From assembly GCF_032854445.1 (NCBI RefSeq), contig NW_027018347.1, forward strand, positions 1 to 37,112: DNA of 37,112 nt, read 5' to 3'. A program made the translations under genes and the position numbers. The DNA comes from Liolophura sinensis (Eukaryota > Mollusca > Polyplacophora > Chitonida > Chitonidae). Under the pieces are notes generated by a model. It did no database searches. It was not told where the DNA came from and saw only the letters and a program-made list of their open reading frames with translations. This document shows, in pieces, positions 1 to 14,058 of the stretch. Within the stretch, counting starts at the first letter, position 1; the number at the start of each line of letters is the position of its first letter.

Positions 1-392
1 CACGTAGATAAAGACATTGAGATTGTCTTGGACTGAGATGTAAGACAATTGCTGGGTGAGTTAAATGGGCTTAGCCAAAGATTTCAGGTCTTCTGGGCTA
101 TCGAAGGGCACATAACTTATAGTCAAAAGTTGAATATAGTAATGACCAGTCGCGATTGTACAGAGTACAGTGTAGCCAATTTCAATTAACAAAAAGACCT
201 GGTAAAATGCAAAAGTGGAAAAACTGTTCCAGTGCTGCTGGTAAGAGGCTAATCCGACGTATTTTGTGACGAGAAATCGAATGGTGCAATCCGCGTTGCT
301 CTCCGACCAATACGTTTGGCTGTAGCGACAATTGAATGATCATTTATGTCATAATCACGTGCCCGGCAACGGCTCTTACTCCATGGAAACCA

Positions 393-2715
393 GAAAAAAT
401 TTGCAATTTTTCAACAGCTGCCGATGCCTGGCTCAATTCCGCATCTTTTGGCACCTTATTGATGTGGGTCTGTGGTCAGTTGTACTTTTTACAGCAGACT
501 GTATCAAGTACCTTGTGTTTTTCACGTACAAATGGTGTGGTTTTTCTACACGTAGATAAAGACATTGAGATTGTCTTGGACTTAGAAGTAAGACAATTGC
601 TGGGTGAGTTAAATGGGCTTAGCCCAAAGATTTCAGGTCTTCTGGGCTACCGAAGGGCACATAACTTATAGTCAAAAGTTGAATATAGTAATGACCAGTC
701 GCGATTGTACAGAGTACAGTGTAGCCGATTTCAATTAACAAAAAGACCAGCAAAAATTCAAAGTGCGAAAACTGTTCCAGTGCTGCTGGTAAGAGGCTAA
801 TCCGACGTATTTTGTGACGAGAAATCGAATGGTGCAAACCGCGTTGCTCTCCGACCAATACTTTTGGCTGTAGCGACAAATCAATGAATATTGATGTCAT
901 AATTACGTGCCCAGCAACGGCTCTTACTCCATGGAAACCAGGGATATTTGCAATTTTTTAACAGCTGCCGATGCCTGGGCCCAATTCCGCATCTTTTGGC
1001 ACCTTATAAATGTGGGTCAGTGTTTAGTTGTACTTTTTACAGCAGACTGTATCAAGTACCTTGTGTTTTTTATGTACAAATGGTGTGGTTTTTCTACACG
1101 TAGATAAAGACATTGAGATTGTCTTGCACTTAGAAGTAAGACAATTGCTGGGTGAGTTAAATGGGCTTAGCCCAAAGATTCAGGTCTTCTGGGCTACCGA
1201 AGGGCACATAACTTATAGTCAAAAGTGAATATAGTAATGACCAGTCGCGATTGTACAGAGTACAGTGTAGCCGATTTCAATTAACAAAAAGACCAGGCAA
1301 AAATGCAAAAGTGGAAAAACTGTTCCAGTGCTGCTGGTAAGAGGCTAATCCGACGTATTTTGTGACGAGAAATCGAATGGTGCAAACCGCGTTGCTCTCC
1401 GACCAATACTTTTGGCTGTAGTGACAATTGAATATCATTTATGTCATAATCACGTGCCCGGCAACGGCTCTTACTCCATGGAAACCAGGGAAATTTGCAA
1501 TTTTCAACAGCTGCCGATGCCTGGCTCAATCCGCATCTTTTGGCAACTTACTGAAGTGGGTCAGTGTTTAGTTGTACTTTTTACAGCAGACTGTATCAAG
1601 TACCTTGTGTTTATCACGTACAAATGGTGTGGTTTTTCTACACGTAGATAAAGACATTGAGATTGTCTTGCACTTAGAAGTAAGGCAATTGCTGGTGAGT
1701 TAAATGCGCTTAGCCAAAGATTTCAGGTCTTCTGGGCTACCGAAGGGCACATAACTTATAGTCAAAAGTTGAATATAGTAATGACCAGTCGCGATTGTAC
1801 AGAGTACAGTGTAGCCGATTTCAATTAACAAAAAGACCAGGCAAAAATGCAAAAAGTGCGAAAACTGTTCCAGTGCTGCTGGTAAGAGGCTAATCCGACG
1901 TATTTTGTGACTGAGAAATCGAATGGTGCAAACCGCGTTGCTCTCCGACCAATACTTTTGCCTGTAGCGACAATTGAATGATCATTTATGTCATAATCAC
2001 GTGCACAGCAACGGCTCTTACTCCATGGAACCAGGGAAATTGGCAATTTTTCAACAGCTGGCGATACCTGGCCCAATTCCGCATCTTTTGGCACCTTATA
2101 AATGTTGGTCAGTGTTTAGTTGTACTTTTTACAGCAGACTGTATCAAGTACCTTGTGTTTTTTATGTACAAATGGTGTGGTTTTTCTACACGTAGATAAA
2201 GACATTGAGATTGTCTTTGCACTTAGAAGTAAGACAATTGCTGGTGAGTTAAATGGGCTTAGCCCAAAGATTTCAGGTCTTCTGGCTACCGAAGGGCACA
2301 TAACTTATAGTCAAAAGTTGAATATAGTAATGACCAGTCGCGATTGTACAGAGTACAGTGTAGCCAATTTCAATTAACAAAAAGACCTGGTAAAAATGTA
2401 AAAGTGGAAAAACTGTTCCAGTGCTGCTGGTAAGAGGCTAATCCGACGTATTTTGTGACGAGAAATCGAATGGTTGCAATCCGCGTTGCTCTCCGACCCA
2501 TACGTTTGGCTGTAGCCGACAATTCGAATGATCATTTATGTCATAATCACGTGCCCAACAACGGCTCTTACTCCATGGAAACCAGGGAAATTTGCAATTT
2601 TTCAACAGCTGCCGATGCCTGGCTCAATTCCGCATCTTTTGGCACCTTATTGATGTGGGTCCTGTGGTCAGTTGTACTTTTTACAGCAGACTGTATCAAG
2701 TACCTTGTGTTTTTC
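393..2715. repeat. Five-monomer higher-order repeat, left-edge copy
   Basis: Repeats the subtype order of 5881-8205 (GAAAAAATTT, ATCAATGAATATTGAT at 880-895, AAATGCGCTT, GCACAGC with GGCGATACC, CCCAACAAC). The match extends left to base 1, where the tail with CTTGGACTGAGATG and GGGCTATCG equals the tail near 5515-5590. Differences from the other copies are mostly one-base insertions or deletions. Confidence 0.8.
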
Positions 2716-5700
2716 ATGTACAAATGTGTGGTTTTTCTACACGTAGATAAAGACATTGAGATTGTCTTGACTTAGAAGTAAGACAATTGCTGGGTGGAGT
2801 TAAATGGGCTTAGCCCAAAGATTTCAGGTCTTCTGGGCTACCGAAGGGCACATAACTTATAGTCAAAAGTTGAATATAGTAATGACCAGTCGCGATTGTA
2901 CAGAGTACAGTGTAGCCGATTTCAATTAACAAAAAGACCAGGCAAAAATGGCAAAAGTGGAAAAACCTGTTCCAGTGCTGCTGGTAAGAGGCTAATCCGA
3001 CGTATTTTGTGACGAGAAATCGAATGGTGCAAACCGAACCGCGTTGCTCTCCGACAATACTTTTGGCTGTAGTGACAAATTGAATGATCATTTATGTCAT
3101 AATCACGTGCCCGGCAACGGCTCCTTACTCCATGGAAACCAGGGAAATTTGCAATTTTTCAACAGCTGCCGATGCCTGGCTCAATTCCGCATCTTTTGGG
3201 CAACTACTGAAGTGGGTCAGTGTTTAGTTGTACTTTTTACAGCAGACTGTATCAAGTACCTTGTGTTTATCACGTACAAATGGTGTGGTTTTTCTACACG
3301 TAGATAAAGACATTGAGATTGTCTTGCACTTAGAAGTAAGGCAATTGCTGGGTGAGTTAAATGCGCTTAGCCCAAAGATTTCAGGTCTTCTGGGCTACCG
3401 AAGGGCACATAACTTATAGTCAAAAGTTGAATATAGTAATGACCAGTCGCGATGTACAGAGTACAGTGTAGCCGATTTCAATTAACAAAAAGACCCAGGC
3501 AAAAATGCAAAAGTGCGAAAACTGTTCCAGTGCTGCTGGTAAGAGGCTAATCCGACGTATTTTGTGACGAGAAATCGAATGGTGCAAACCGCGTTGCTCT
3601 CCGACCAATACTTTTGCCTGTAGCGACAATTGAATGATCTTTATGTCATAATCACGTGCACAGCAAACGGCTCTTACTCCATGGAAACCAGGGAAATTGG
3701 CAATTTTTTCAACAGCTGCCGATACCTGGCCCAATTCCGCATCTTTTGGCACCTTATAAATGTTGGTCAGTGTTTAGTTGTACTTTTTACAGCAGACTGT
3801 ATCAAGTACCTTGTGTTTTTTATGTACAAATGGTGTGGTTTTTCTACACGTAGATAAAGACATTGAGATTGTCTTGCACTTAGAAGTAAGACAATTGCTG
3901 GGTGAGTTAAATGGGCTTAGCCCAAAGATTTCAGGTCTTCTGGCTACCGAAGGGCACATAACTTATAGTCAAAAGTTGAATATAGTAATGACCAGTCGCG
4001 ATTGTACAGAGTACAGTGTAGCCAATTTCAATTAACAAAAAGACCTGGTAAAAATGCAAAAGTGGAAAAATTGTTCCAGTGCTGCTGGTAAGAGGCTAAT
4101 CCGACGTATTTTGTGACGAGAATCGAATGGTGCAAACCGCGTTGCTCTCCGACCAATACTTTTGCCTGTAGCGGACAATTGAATGATCATTTATGTCATA
4201 ATCACGTGCCCGGCAACGGCTCTTACTCCATGGAAACCAGGGAAATTTGCAATTTTTCAACAGCTGCCGATGCCTGGCTCAATTCCGCATCTTTTGGCAC
4301 CTTATTTCATGTGGGTCTGTGGTCAGTTGTACTTTTTACAGCAGACTGTATCAAGTACCTTGTGTTTTCATGTACAAATGGTGTGGTTTTTCTACACGTA
4401 GATAAAGACATTGAGATTGTCTTGGACTTAGAAGTAAGACAATTGCTGGGTGAGTTAAATGGGCTTGGCCCAAAGATTTGACGTCTTCTGGGCTACCGAA
4501 GGCACATAACTTATAGTCAAAAGTTGAATTAGTAATGACCAGTCGCGATTGTACAGAGTACAGTGTAGCCGATTTCAATTAACAAAAAAGACCAGGCAAA
4601 AATGCAAAAGTGCGAAAACTGTTCAGTGCTGCTGGTAAGAGGCTAATCCGACGTATTTTGTGACGAGAAATCGAATGGTGCAAACCGCGTTGCTCTCCGA
4701 CCAATACTTTTGGCTGTAGTGACAATTAAATGATCATTTATGTCATAATCACGTGCCCAGCAACGGCTCTTAATCCATGGAAACCAGGGAAATTTGCAAT
4801 TTTCAACAGCTGCCGATGCTGGCTCAATTCCGCATCTTTTGGCACCTTACTGAAGTTGGTCAGTGTTCAGTTGTACTTTTTACAGCAGACTGTATCAAGT
4901 ACCTTGTGTTTCTCACGTACAAATGGTGTGGTTTTTCTACAAGTAGATAAAGACATTGAGATTGTCTTGCACTTAGAAGTAAGACAATTGCTGGGTGAGT
5001 TAAATGGGCTTAGCCCAAGATTTCAGGTCTTCTGGGCTACCGAAGGGCACATAACTTATAGTCAAAAGTTGAATATAGTAATGACCAGTCGCGATTGTAC
5101 AGAGTACAGTGTAGCCGATTTCAATAACAAAAAGACCAGGCAAAAATGCAAAAGTGCGAAAACTGTTCCAGTGCTGCAGGTAAGAGGCTAATCCGACGTA
5201 TTTTGTGACGAGAAATCGAATGGTGCAATCCGCGTTGCTCTCCGACCAATACGTTTGGCTGTAGCGACAATTGAATGATCATTTATGTCATAATCACGTG
5301 CCCGGCAACGGCTCTTACTCCATGGAAACCAGGGAAATTTGCAATTTTTCAACAGCTGCCGATGCCTGGCTCAATTCCGCATCTTTTGGCACCTTATTCA
5401 TGTGGGTCTGTGGTCAGTTGTACTTTTTACAGCAGACTGTATCAAGTACCTTGTGTTTTTTATGTACAAATGGTGTGGTTTTTCTACACGTAGATAAAGA
5501 CATTGAGATTGTCTTGGACTGAGATGTAAGACAATTGCTGGGTGAGTTAAATGGGCTTAGCCCAAAGATTTCAGGTCTTCTGGGCTATCGAAGGGCACAT
5601 AACTTATAGTCAAAAGTTGAATATAGTAATGACCAGTCGCGATTGTACAGAGTACAGTGTAGCCAATTTCAATTAACAAAAAGACCTGGTAAAAATGCAA

Positions 5701-5880
5701 AAGTGGAAAAACTGTTCCAGTGCTGCTGGTAAGAGGCTAATCCGACGTATTTTGTGACGAGAAATCGAATGGTGCAATCCGCGTTGCTCTCCGACCAATA
5801 CGTTTGGCTGTAGCGACAATTGAATGATCATTTATGTCATAATCACGTGCCCGGCAACGGCTCTTACTCCATGGAAACCA

Positions 5881-8205
5881 GAAAAAATTTGCAATTTTTC
5901 AACAGCTGCCGATGCCTGGCTCAATTCCGCATCTTTTGGCACCTTATTGATGTGGGTCTGTGGTCAGTTGTACTTTTTACAGCAGACTGTATCAAGTACC
6001 TTGTGTTTTTCACGTACAAATGGTGTGGTTTTTCTACACGTAGATAAAGACATTGAGATTGTCTTGGACTTAGAAGTAAGACAATTGCTGGGTGAGTTAA
6101 ATGGGCTTAGCCAAAGATTTCAGGTCTTCTGGGCTACCGAAGGGCACATAACTTATAGTCAAAAGTTGAATATAGTAATGACCAGTCGCGATTGTACAGA
6201 GTACAGTGTAGCCGATTTCAATTAACAAAAAGACCAGGCAAAAATTCAAAAGTGCGAAAACTGTTCCAGTGCTGCTGGTAAGAGGCTAATCCGACGTATT
6301 TTGTGACGAGAAATCGAATGGTGCAAACCGCGTTGCTCTCCGACCAATACTTTTGGCTGTAGCGACAAATCAATGAATATTGATGTCATAATTACGTGCC
6401 CAGCAACGGCTCTTACTCCATGGAAACCAGGGATATTTGCAATTTTTTAACAGCTGCCGATGCCTGGCCCAATTCCGCATCTTTTGGCACCTTATAAATG
6501 TGGGTCAGTGTTTAGTTGTACTTTTTACAGCAGACTGTATCAAGTACCTTGTGTTTTTTATGTACAAATGGTGTGGTTTTTCTACACGTAGATAAAGACA
6601 TTGAGATTGTCTTGCACTTAGAAGTAAGACAATTGCTGGGTGAGTTAAATGGGCTTAGCCCAAAGATTTCAGGTCTTCTGGGCTACCGAAGGGCACATAA
6701 CTTATAGTCAAAAGTTGAATATAGTAATGACCAGTCGCGATTGTACAGAGTACAGTGTAGCCGATTTCAATTAACAAAAAGACCAGGCAAAAATGCAAAA
6801 GTGGAAAAACTGTTCCAGTGCTGCTGGTAAGAGGCTAATCCGACGTATTTTGTGACGAGAAATCGAATGGTGCAAACCGCGTTGCTCTCCGACCAATACT
6901 TTTGGCTGTAGTGACAATTGAATGATCATTTATGTCATAATCACGTGCCCGGCAACGGCTCTTACTCCATGGAAACCAGGGAAATTTGCAATTTTTCAAC
7001 AGCTGCCGATGCCTGGCTCAATTCCGCATCTTTTGGCAACTTACTGAAGTGGGTCAGTGTTTAGTTGTACTTTTTACAGCAGACTGTATCAAGTACCTTG
7101 TGTTTATCACGTACAAATGGTGTGGTTTTTCTACACGTAGATAAAGACATTGAGATTGTCTTGCACTTAGAAGTAAGGCAATTGCTGGGTGAGTTAAATG
7201 CGCTTAGCCCAAAGATTTCAGGTCTTCTGGGCTACCGAAGGGCACATAACTTATAGTCAAAAGTTGAATATAGTAATGACCAGTCGCGATTGTACAGAGT
7301 ACAGTGTAGCCGATTTCAATTAACAAAAAGACCAGGCAAAAATGCAAAAGTGCGAAAACTGTTCCAGTGCTGCTGGTAAGAGGCTAATCCGACGTATTTT
7401 GTGACGAGAAATCGAATGGTGCAAACCGCGTTGCTCTCCGACCAATACTTTTGCCTGTAGCGACAATTGAATGATCATTTATGTCATAATCACGTGCACA
7501 GCAACGGCTCTTACTCCATGGAAACCAGGGAAATTGGCAATTTTTCAACAGCTGGCGATACCTGGCCCAATTCCGCATCTTTTGGCACCTTATAAATGTT
7601 GGTCAGTGTTTAGTTGTACTTTTTACAGCAGACTGTATCAAGTACCTTGTGTTTTTTATGTACAAATGGTGTGGTTTTTCTACACGTAGATAAAGACATT
7701 GAGATTGTCTTGCACTTAGAAGTAAGACAATTGCTGGGTGAGTTAAATGGGCTTAGCCCAAAGATTTCAGGTCTTCTGGGCTACCGAAGGGCACATAACT
7801 TATAGTCAAAAGTTGAATATAGTAATGACCAGTCGCGATTGTACAGAGTACAGTGTAGCCAATTTCAATTAACAAAAAGACCTGGTAAAAATGCAAAAGT
7901 GGAAAAACTGTTCCAGTGCTGCTGGTAAGAGGCTAATCCGACGTATTTTGTGACGAGAAATCGAATGGTGCAATCCGCGTTGCTCTCCGACCAATACGTT
8001 TGGCTGTAGCGACAATTGAATGATCATTTATGTCATAATCACGTGCCCAACAACGGCTCTTACTCCATGGAAACCAGGGAAATTTGCAATTTTTCAACAG
8101 CTGCCGATGCCTGGCTCAATTCCGCATCTTTTGGCACCTTATTGATGTGGGTCTGTGGTCAGTTGTACTTTTTACAGCAGACTGTATCAAGTACCTTGTG
8201 TTTTT
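5881..8205. repeat. Five-monomer higher-order repeat, copy 1 (left array)
   Basis: Starts at a diagnostic GAAAAAATTT monomer, followed by an ATCAATGAATATTGAT monomer (6369), a monomer with TTTATCACG plus AAATGCGCTT, a monomer with GCACAGC plus GGCGATACC, and a CCCAACAACGG monomer. The same order recurs with an offset of 2,746 bp (5 x 549 + 1). An earlier, more diverged or error-rich version of the same order occupies about 393-2715, offset 5,488 bp. The limits given are where the shared diagnostic variants start and stop; they are approximate. Confidence 0.85.
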
Positions 8206-8626
8206 TCATGTACAAATGGTGTGGTTTTTCTACACGTAGATAAAGACATTGAGATTGTCTTGGACTTAGAAGTAAGACAATTGCTGGGTGAGTTAAATGG
8301 GCTTAGCCCAAAGATTTCAGGTCTTCTGGGCTACCGAAGGGCACATAACTTATAGTCAAAAGTTGAATATAGTAATGACCAGTCGCGATTGTACAGAGTA
8401 CAGTGTAGCCGATTTCAATTAACAAAAAGACCAGGCAAAAATGCAAAAGTGGAAAAACTGTTCCAGTGCTGCTGGTAAAAGGCTAATCCGACGTATTTTG
8501 TGACGAGAAATCGAATGGTGCAATCCGCGTTGCTCTCTGACCAATACTTTTGGCTGTAGCGACAATTGAATGATCATTTATGTCATAATCACGTGCCCAG
8601 CAACGGCTCTTACTCCATGGAAACCA

Positions 8627-10950
8627 GAAAAAATTTGCAATTTTTCAACAGCTGCCGATGCCTGGCTCAATTCCGCATCTTTTGGCACCTTATTGATGTG
8701 GGTCTGTGGTCAGTTGTACTTTTTACAGCAGACTGTATCAAGTACCTTGTGTTTTTCACGTACAAATGGTGTGGTTTTTCTACACGTAGATAAAGACATT
8801 GAGATTGTCTTGGACTTAGAAGTAAGACAATTGCTGGGTGAGTTAAATGGGCTTAGCCCAAAGATTTCAGGTCTTCTGGGCTACCGAAGGGCACATAACT
8901 TATAGTCAAAAGTTGAATATAGTAATGACCAGTCGCGATTGTACAGAGTACAGTGTAGCCGATTTCAATTAACAAAAAGACCAGGCAAAAATTCAAAAGT
9001 GCGAAAACTGTTCCAGTGCTGCTGGTAAGAGGCTAATCCGACGTATTTTGTGACGAGAAATCGAATGGTGCAAACCGCGTTGCTCTCCGACCAATACTTT
9101 TGGCTGTAGCGACAAATCAATGAATATTGATGTCATAATTACGTGCCCAGCAACGGCTCTTACTCCATGGAAACCAGGGATATTTGCAATTTTTTAACAG
9201 CTGCCGATGCCTGGCCCAATTCCGCATCTTTTGGCACCTTATAAATGTGGGTCAGTGTTTAGTTGTACTTTTTACAGCAGACTGTATCAAGTACCTTGTG
9301 TTTTTTATGTACAAATGGTGTGGTTTTTCTACACGTAGATAAAGACATTGAGATTGTCTTGCACTTAGAAGTAAGACAATTGCTGGGTGAGTTAAATGGG
9401 CTTAGCCCAAAGATTTCAGGTCTTCTGGGCTACCGAAGGGCACATAACTTATAGTCAAAAGTTGAATATAGTAATGACCAGTCGCGATTGTACAGAGTAC
9501 AGTGTAGCCGATTTCAATTAACAAAAAGACCAGGCAAAAATGCAAAAGTGGAAAAACTGTTCCAGTGCTGCTGGTAAGAGGCTAATCCGACGTATTTTGT
9601 GACGAGAAATCGAATGGTGCAAACCGCGTTGCTCTCCGACCAATACTTTTGGCTGTAGTGACAATTGAATGATCATTTATGTCATAATCACGTGCCCGGC
9701 AACGGCTCTTACTCCATGGAAACCAGGGAAATTTGCAATTTTTCAACAGCTGCCGATGCCTGGCTCAATTCCGCATCTTTTGGCAACTTACTGAAGTGGG
9801 TCAGTGTTTAGTTGTACTTTTTACAGCAGACTGTATCAAGTACCTTGTGTTTATCACGTACAAATGGTGTGGTTTTTCTACACCTAGATAAAGACATTGA
9901 GATTGTCTTGCACTTAGAAGTAAGGCAATTGCTGGGTGAGTTAAATGCGCTTAGCCCAAAGATTTCAGGTCTTCTGGGCTACCGAAGGGCACATAACTTA
10001 TAGTCAAAAGTTGAATATAGTAATGACCAGTCGCGATTGTACAGAGTACAGTGTAGCCGATTTCAATTAACAAAAAGACCAGGCAAAAATGCAAAAGTGC
10101 GAAAACTGTTCCAGTGCTGCTGGTAAGAGGCTAATCCGACGTATTTTGTGACGAGAAATCGAATGGTGCAAACCGCGTTGCTCTCCGACCAATACTTTTG
10201 CCTGTAGCGACAATTGAATGATCATTTATGTCATAATCACGTGCACAGCAACGGCTCTTACTCCATGGAAACCAGGGAAATTGGCAATTTTTCAACAGCT
10301 GGCGATACCTGGCCCAATTCCGCATCTTTTGGCACCTTATAAATGTTGGTCAGTGTTTAGTTGTACTTTTTACAGCAGACTGTATCAAGTACCTTGTGTT
10401 TTTTATGTACAAATGGTGTGGTTTTTCTACACGTAGATAAAGACATTGAGATTGTCTTGCACTTAGAAGTAAGACAATTGCTGGGTGAGTTAAATGGGCT
10501 TAGCCCAAAGATTTCAGGTCTTCTGGGCTACCGAAGGGCACATAACTTATAGTCAAAAGTTGAATATAGTAATGACCAGTCGCGATTGTACAGAGTACAG
10601 TGTAGCCAATTTCAATTAACAAAAAGACCTGGTAAAAATGCAAAAGTGGAAAAACTGTTCCAGTGCTGCTGGTAAGAGGCTAATCCGACGTATTTTGTGA
10701 CGAGAAATCGAATGGTGCAATCCGCGTTGCTCTCCGACCAATACGTTTGGCTGTAGCGACAATTGAATGATCATTTATGTCATAATCACGTGCCCAACAA
10801 CGGCTCTTACTCCATGGAAACCAGGGAAATTTGCAATTTTTCAACAGCTGCCGATGCCTGGCTCAATTCCGCATCTTTTGGCACCTTATTGATGTGGGTC
10901 TGTGGTCAGTTGTACTTTTTACAGCAGACTGTATCAAGTACCTTGTGTTT
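8627..10950. repeat. Five-monomer higher-order repeat, copy 2 (left array)
   Basis: Same five monomer subtypes in the same order as 5881-8205, including the GAAAAAATTT variant at 8627, the ATCAATGAATATTGAT variant at 9116-9131, AAATGCGCTT near 9945 and CCCAACAAC near 10793. Agreement ends in the fifth monomer, where this copy has TTTTTCACG but the other has TTTTTTCATG. Confidence 0.85.
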
Positions 10951-13900
10951 TTCACGTACAAATGGTGTGGTTTTTCTACACGTAGATAAAGACATTGAGA
11001 TTGTCTTGGACTTAGAAGTAAGACAATTGCTGGGTGAGTTAAATGAGCTTAGCCCAAAGATTTCAGCTCTTCTGGGCTACCGAAGGGCACATAACTTATA
11101 GTCAAAAGTTGAATATAGTAATGACCAGTCGCGATTGTACAGAGTACAGTGTAGCCGATTTCAATTAACAAAAAGACCAGGTAAAAATGCAAAAGTGGAA
11201 AAACTGTTCCAGTGCTGCTGGTAAGAGGCTAATCCGACGTATTTTGTGACGAGAAATCGAATGGTGCAAACCGCGTTGCTGTCCGACCAATACTTTTGGC
11301 TGTAGTGACAATTGAATGATCATTTATGTCATAATCACGTGCCCAGCAACGGCTCTTACTCCATGGAAACCAGGGAAATTTGCAATTTTTCAACAGCTGC
11401 CAATGCCTGGCTCAATTCCGCATCTTTTGGCACCTTACTGAAGTGAGTCAGTGTTCAGTTGTACTTTTTACAGCAGACTGTATCAAGTACCTTGTGTTTA
11501 ACACGTACAAATGGTGTGGTTTTTCTACACGTAGATAAAGACATTGAGATTGTCTTGCACTTAGAAGTAAGGCAATTGCTGGGTTAGTTAAATGGGCTTA
11601 GCCCAAAGATTTCAGGTCTTCTGGGCTACCGAAGGGCACATAACTTATAGTCAAAAGTTGAATATAGTAATGACCAGTCGCGATTGTACAGAGTACAGTG
11701 TAGCCGATTTCAATTAACAAAAAGACCAGGCAAAAATGCAAAAGTGCGAAAACTGTTCCAGTGCTGCTGGTAAGAGGCTAATCCGACGTATTTTGTGACG
11801 AGAAATCGAATGGTGCAAACCGCGTTGCTCTCCGACCAATACTTTTGCCTGTAGCGACAATTGAATGATCATTTATATCATAATCACGTGCACAGCAACG
11901 GCTCTTACTCCATGGAAACCAGGGATATTTGCAATTTTTCAACAGCTGCCGATGCCTGGCCCAATTCCGCACCTTTTGGCACCTTATAAATGTGGGTCAG
12001 TGTTTAGTTGTACTTTTTACAGCAGACTGTATCAAGTACCTTGTGTTTTTCACGTACAAATGGTGTGGTTTTTCTACACGTAGATAAAGACATTGAGATT
12101 GTCTTGGACTTACAAGTAAGAAAATTGCTGGGTGAGTTAAATGGGCTTAGCCCAAAGATTTGACGTCTTCTGGGCTACCGAAGGGCACATAACTTATAGT
12201 CAAAAGTTGAATATAGTAATGACCAGTCGCGATTGTACAGAGTACAGTGTAGCCGATTTCAATTAACAAAAAGACCAGGCAAAAATGCAAAATTGGAAAA
12301 ATTGTTCCAGTGCTGCTGGTAAGAGGCTAATCCGACGTATTTTGTGACGACAAATCGAATGGTGCAAACCGCGTTGCTCTCCGACCAATACTTTTGCCTG
12401 TAGCGACAATTGAATGATCATTTATGTCATAATCACGTGCACAGCAACGGCTCTTACTCCATGGAAACCAGGAAAATGGGCAATTTTTCAACAGCTGCCG
12501 ATACCTGGCTCAATTCCGCATCTTTTGGCACCTTATAAATGTGGGTCTGTGGTCAGTTGTACTTTTTACAGCAGACTGTATCAAGTACCTTGTGTTTTTT
12601 ATGTACAAATGGTGTGGTTTTTCTACACGTAGATAAAGACATTGAGATTGTCTTGGACTGAGAAGTAAGACAATTGCCGGGTGAGTTAAATGGGCTTAGC
12701 CCAAAGATTTCACGTCTTCTGGGCTACCGACGGGCACATAACTTATAGTCAAAAGTTGAATATAGTAATGACCAGTCGCGATTGTACAGAGTACAGTGTA
12801 GCCGATTTCAATTAACAAAAAGACCAGGCCAAAATGCAAAGTGGAAAAACTGTTCCAGTGCTGCTGGTAAGAGGCTAATCCGACGTATTTTGTGACGAGA
12901 AATTGAATGGTGCAAACCGCGTTGCTCTCCGACCAATACTTTTGGCTGTAGCCACAATTGAATGATCATTTATGTCATAATCACGTGCCCAGCAACGGCT
13001 CTTACTCCATGGAAACCAGGGATATTTGCAATTTTTTAACAGCTGCCGATGCCTGGCCCAATTCCGCATCTTTTGGCACCTTACTGAAGTGGGTCAGTGT
13101 TCAGTTGTACTTTTTACAGCAGACTGTATCAAGTACCTTGTGTTTTTCACGTACAAATGGTGTGGTTTTTCTACACGTAGATAAAGACATTGAGATTGTC
13201 TTGGACTTAGAAGTAAGACAATTGCTGGGTGAGTTAAATGGGCTTAGCCCAAAGATTTCAGGTCTTCTGGGCTACCGAAGGGCACATAACTTATAGTCAA
13301 AAGTTAAATATAGTAATGACCACTCACGATTGTACATAGTACAGTGTAGCCGATTTCAATTAACAAAAAGACCAGGCCAAAATGCAAAAGTGGAAAAACT
13401 GTTCCAGTGCTGCTGATAAGAGGCTAATCCGACGTATTTTGTGACGACAAATCGAATGGTGCAAACCGCGTTGCTCTCCGACCAATACTTTTGGCTGTAG
13501 CGACAAATCAATGAATATTGATGTCATAATCACGTGCCCAGCAACGGCTCTTACTCCATGGAAACCAGGGATATTTGCAATTTTTTAACAGCTGCCGATG
13601 CCTGGCCCAATTCCGCATCTTTTGGCACCTTATAAATGTGGGTCAGTGTTTAGTTGTACTTTTTACAGCAGACTGTATCAAGTACCTTGTGTTTTTTATG
13701 TACAAATGGTGTGGTTTTTCTACACGTAGATAAAGACATTGAGATTGTCTTGGACTTAGAAGTAAGACAATTGCTGGGTGAGTTAAATGGGCTTAGCCCA
13801 AAGATTTCAGGTCTTCTGGGCTACCGAAGGGCACATAACTTATAGTCAAAAGTTGAATATAGTAATGACCAGTCGCGATTGTACAGAGTACAGTGTAGCC

Positions 13901-14058
13901 GATTTCAATTAACAAAAAGACCAGGCAAAAATGCAAAAGTGGAAAAACTGTCCCAGTGCTGCTGGTAAGAGGCTAATCCGACGTATTTTGTGACGAGAAA
14001 TCGAATGGTGCAATCCGCGTTGCTCTCCGACCAATACGTTTGGCTGTAGCGACAATTG

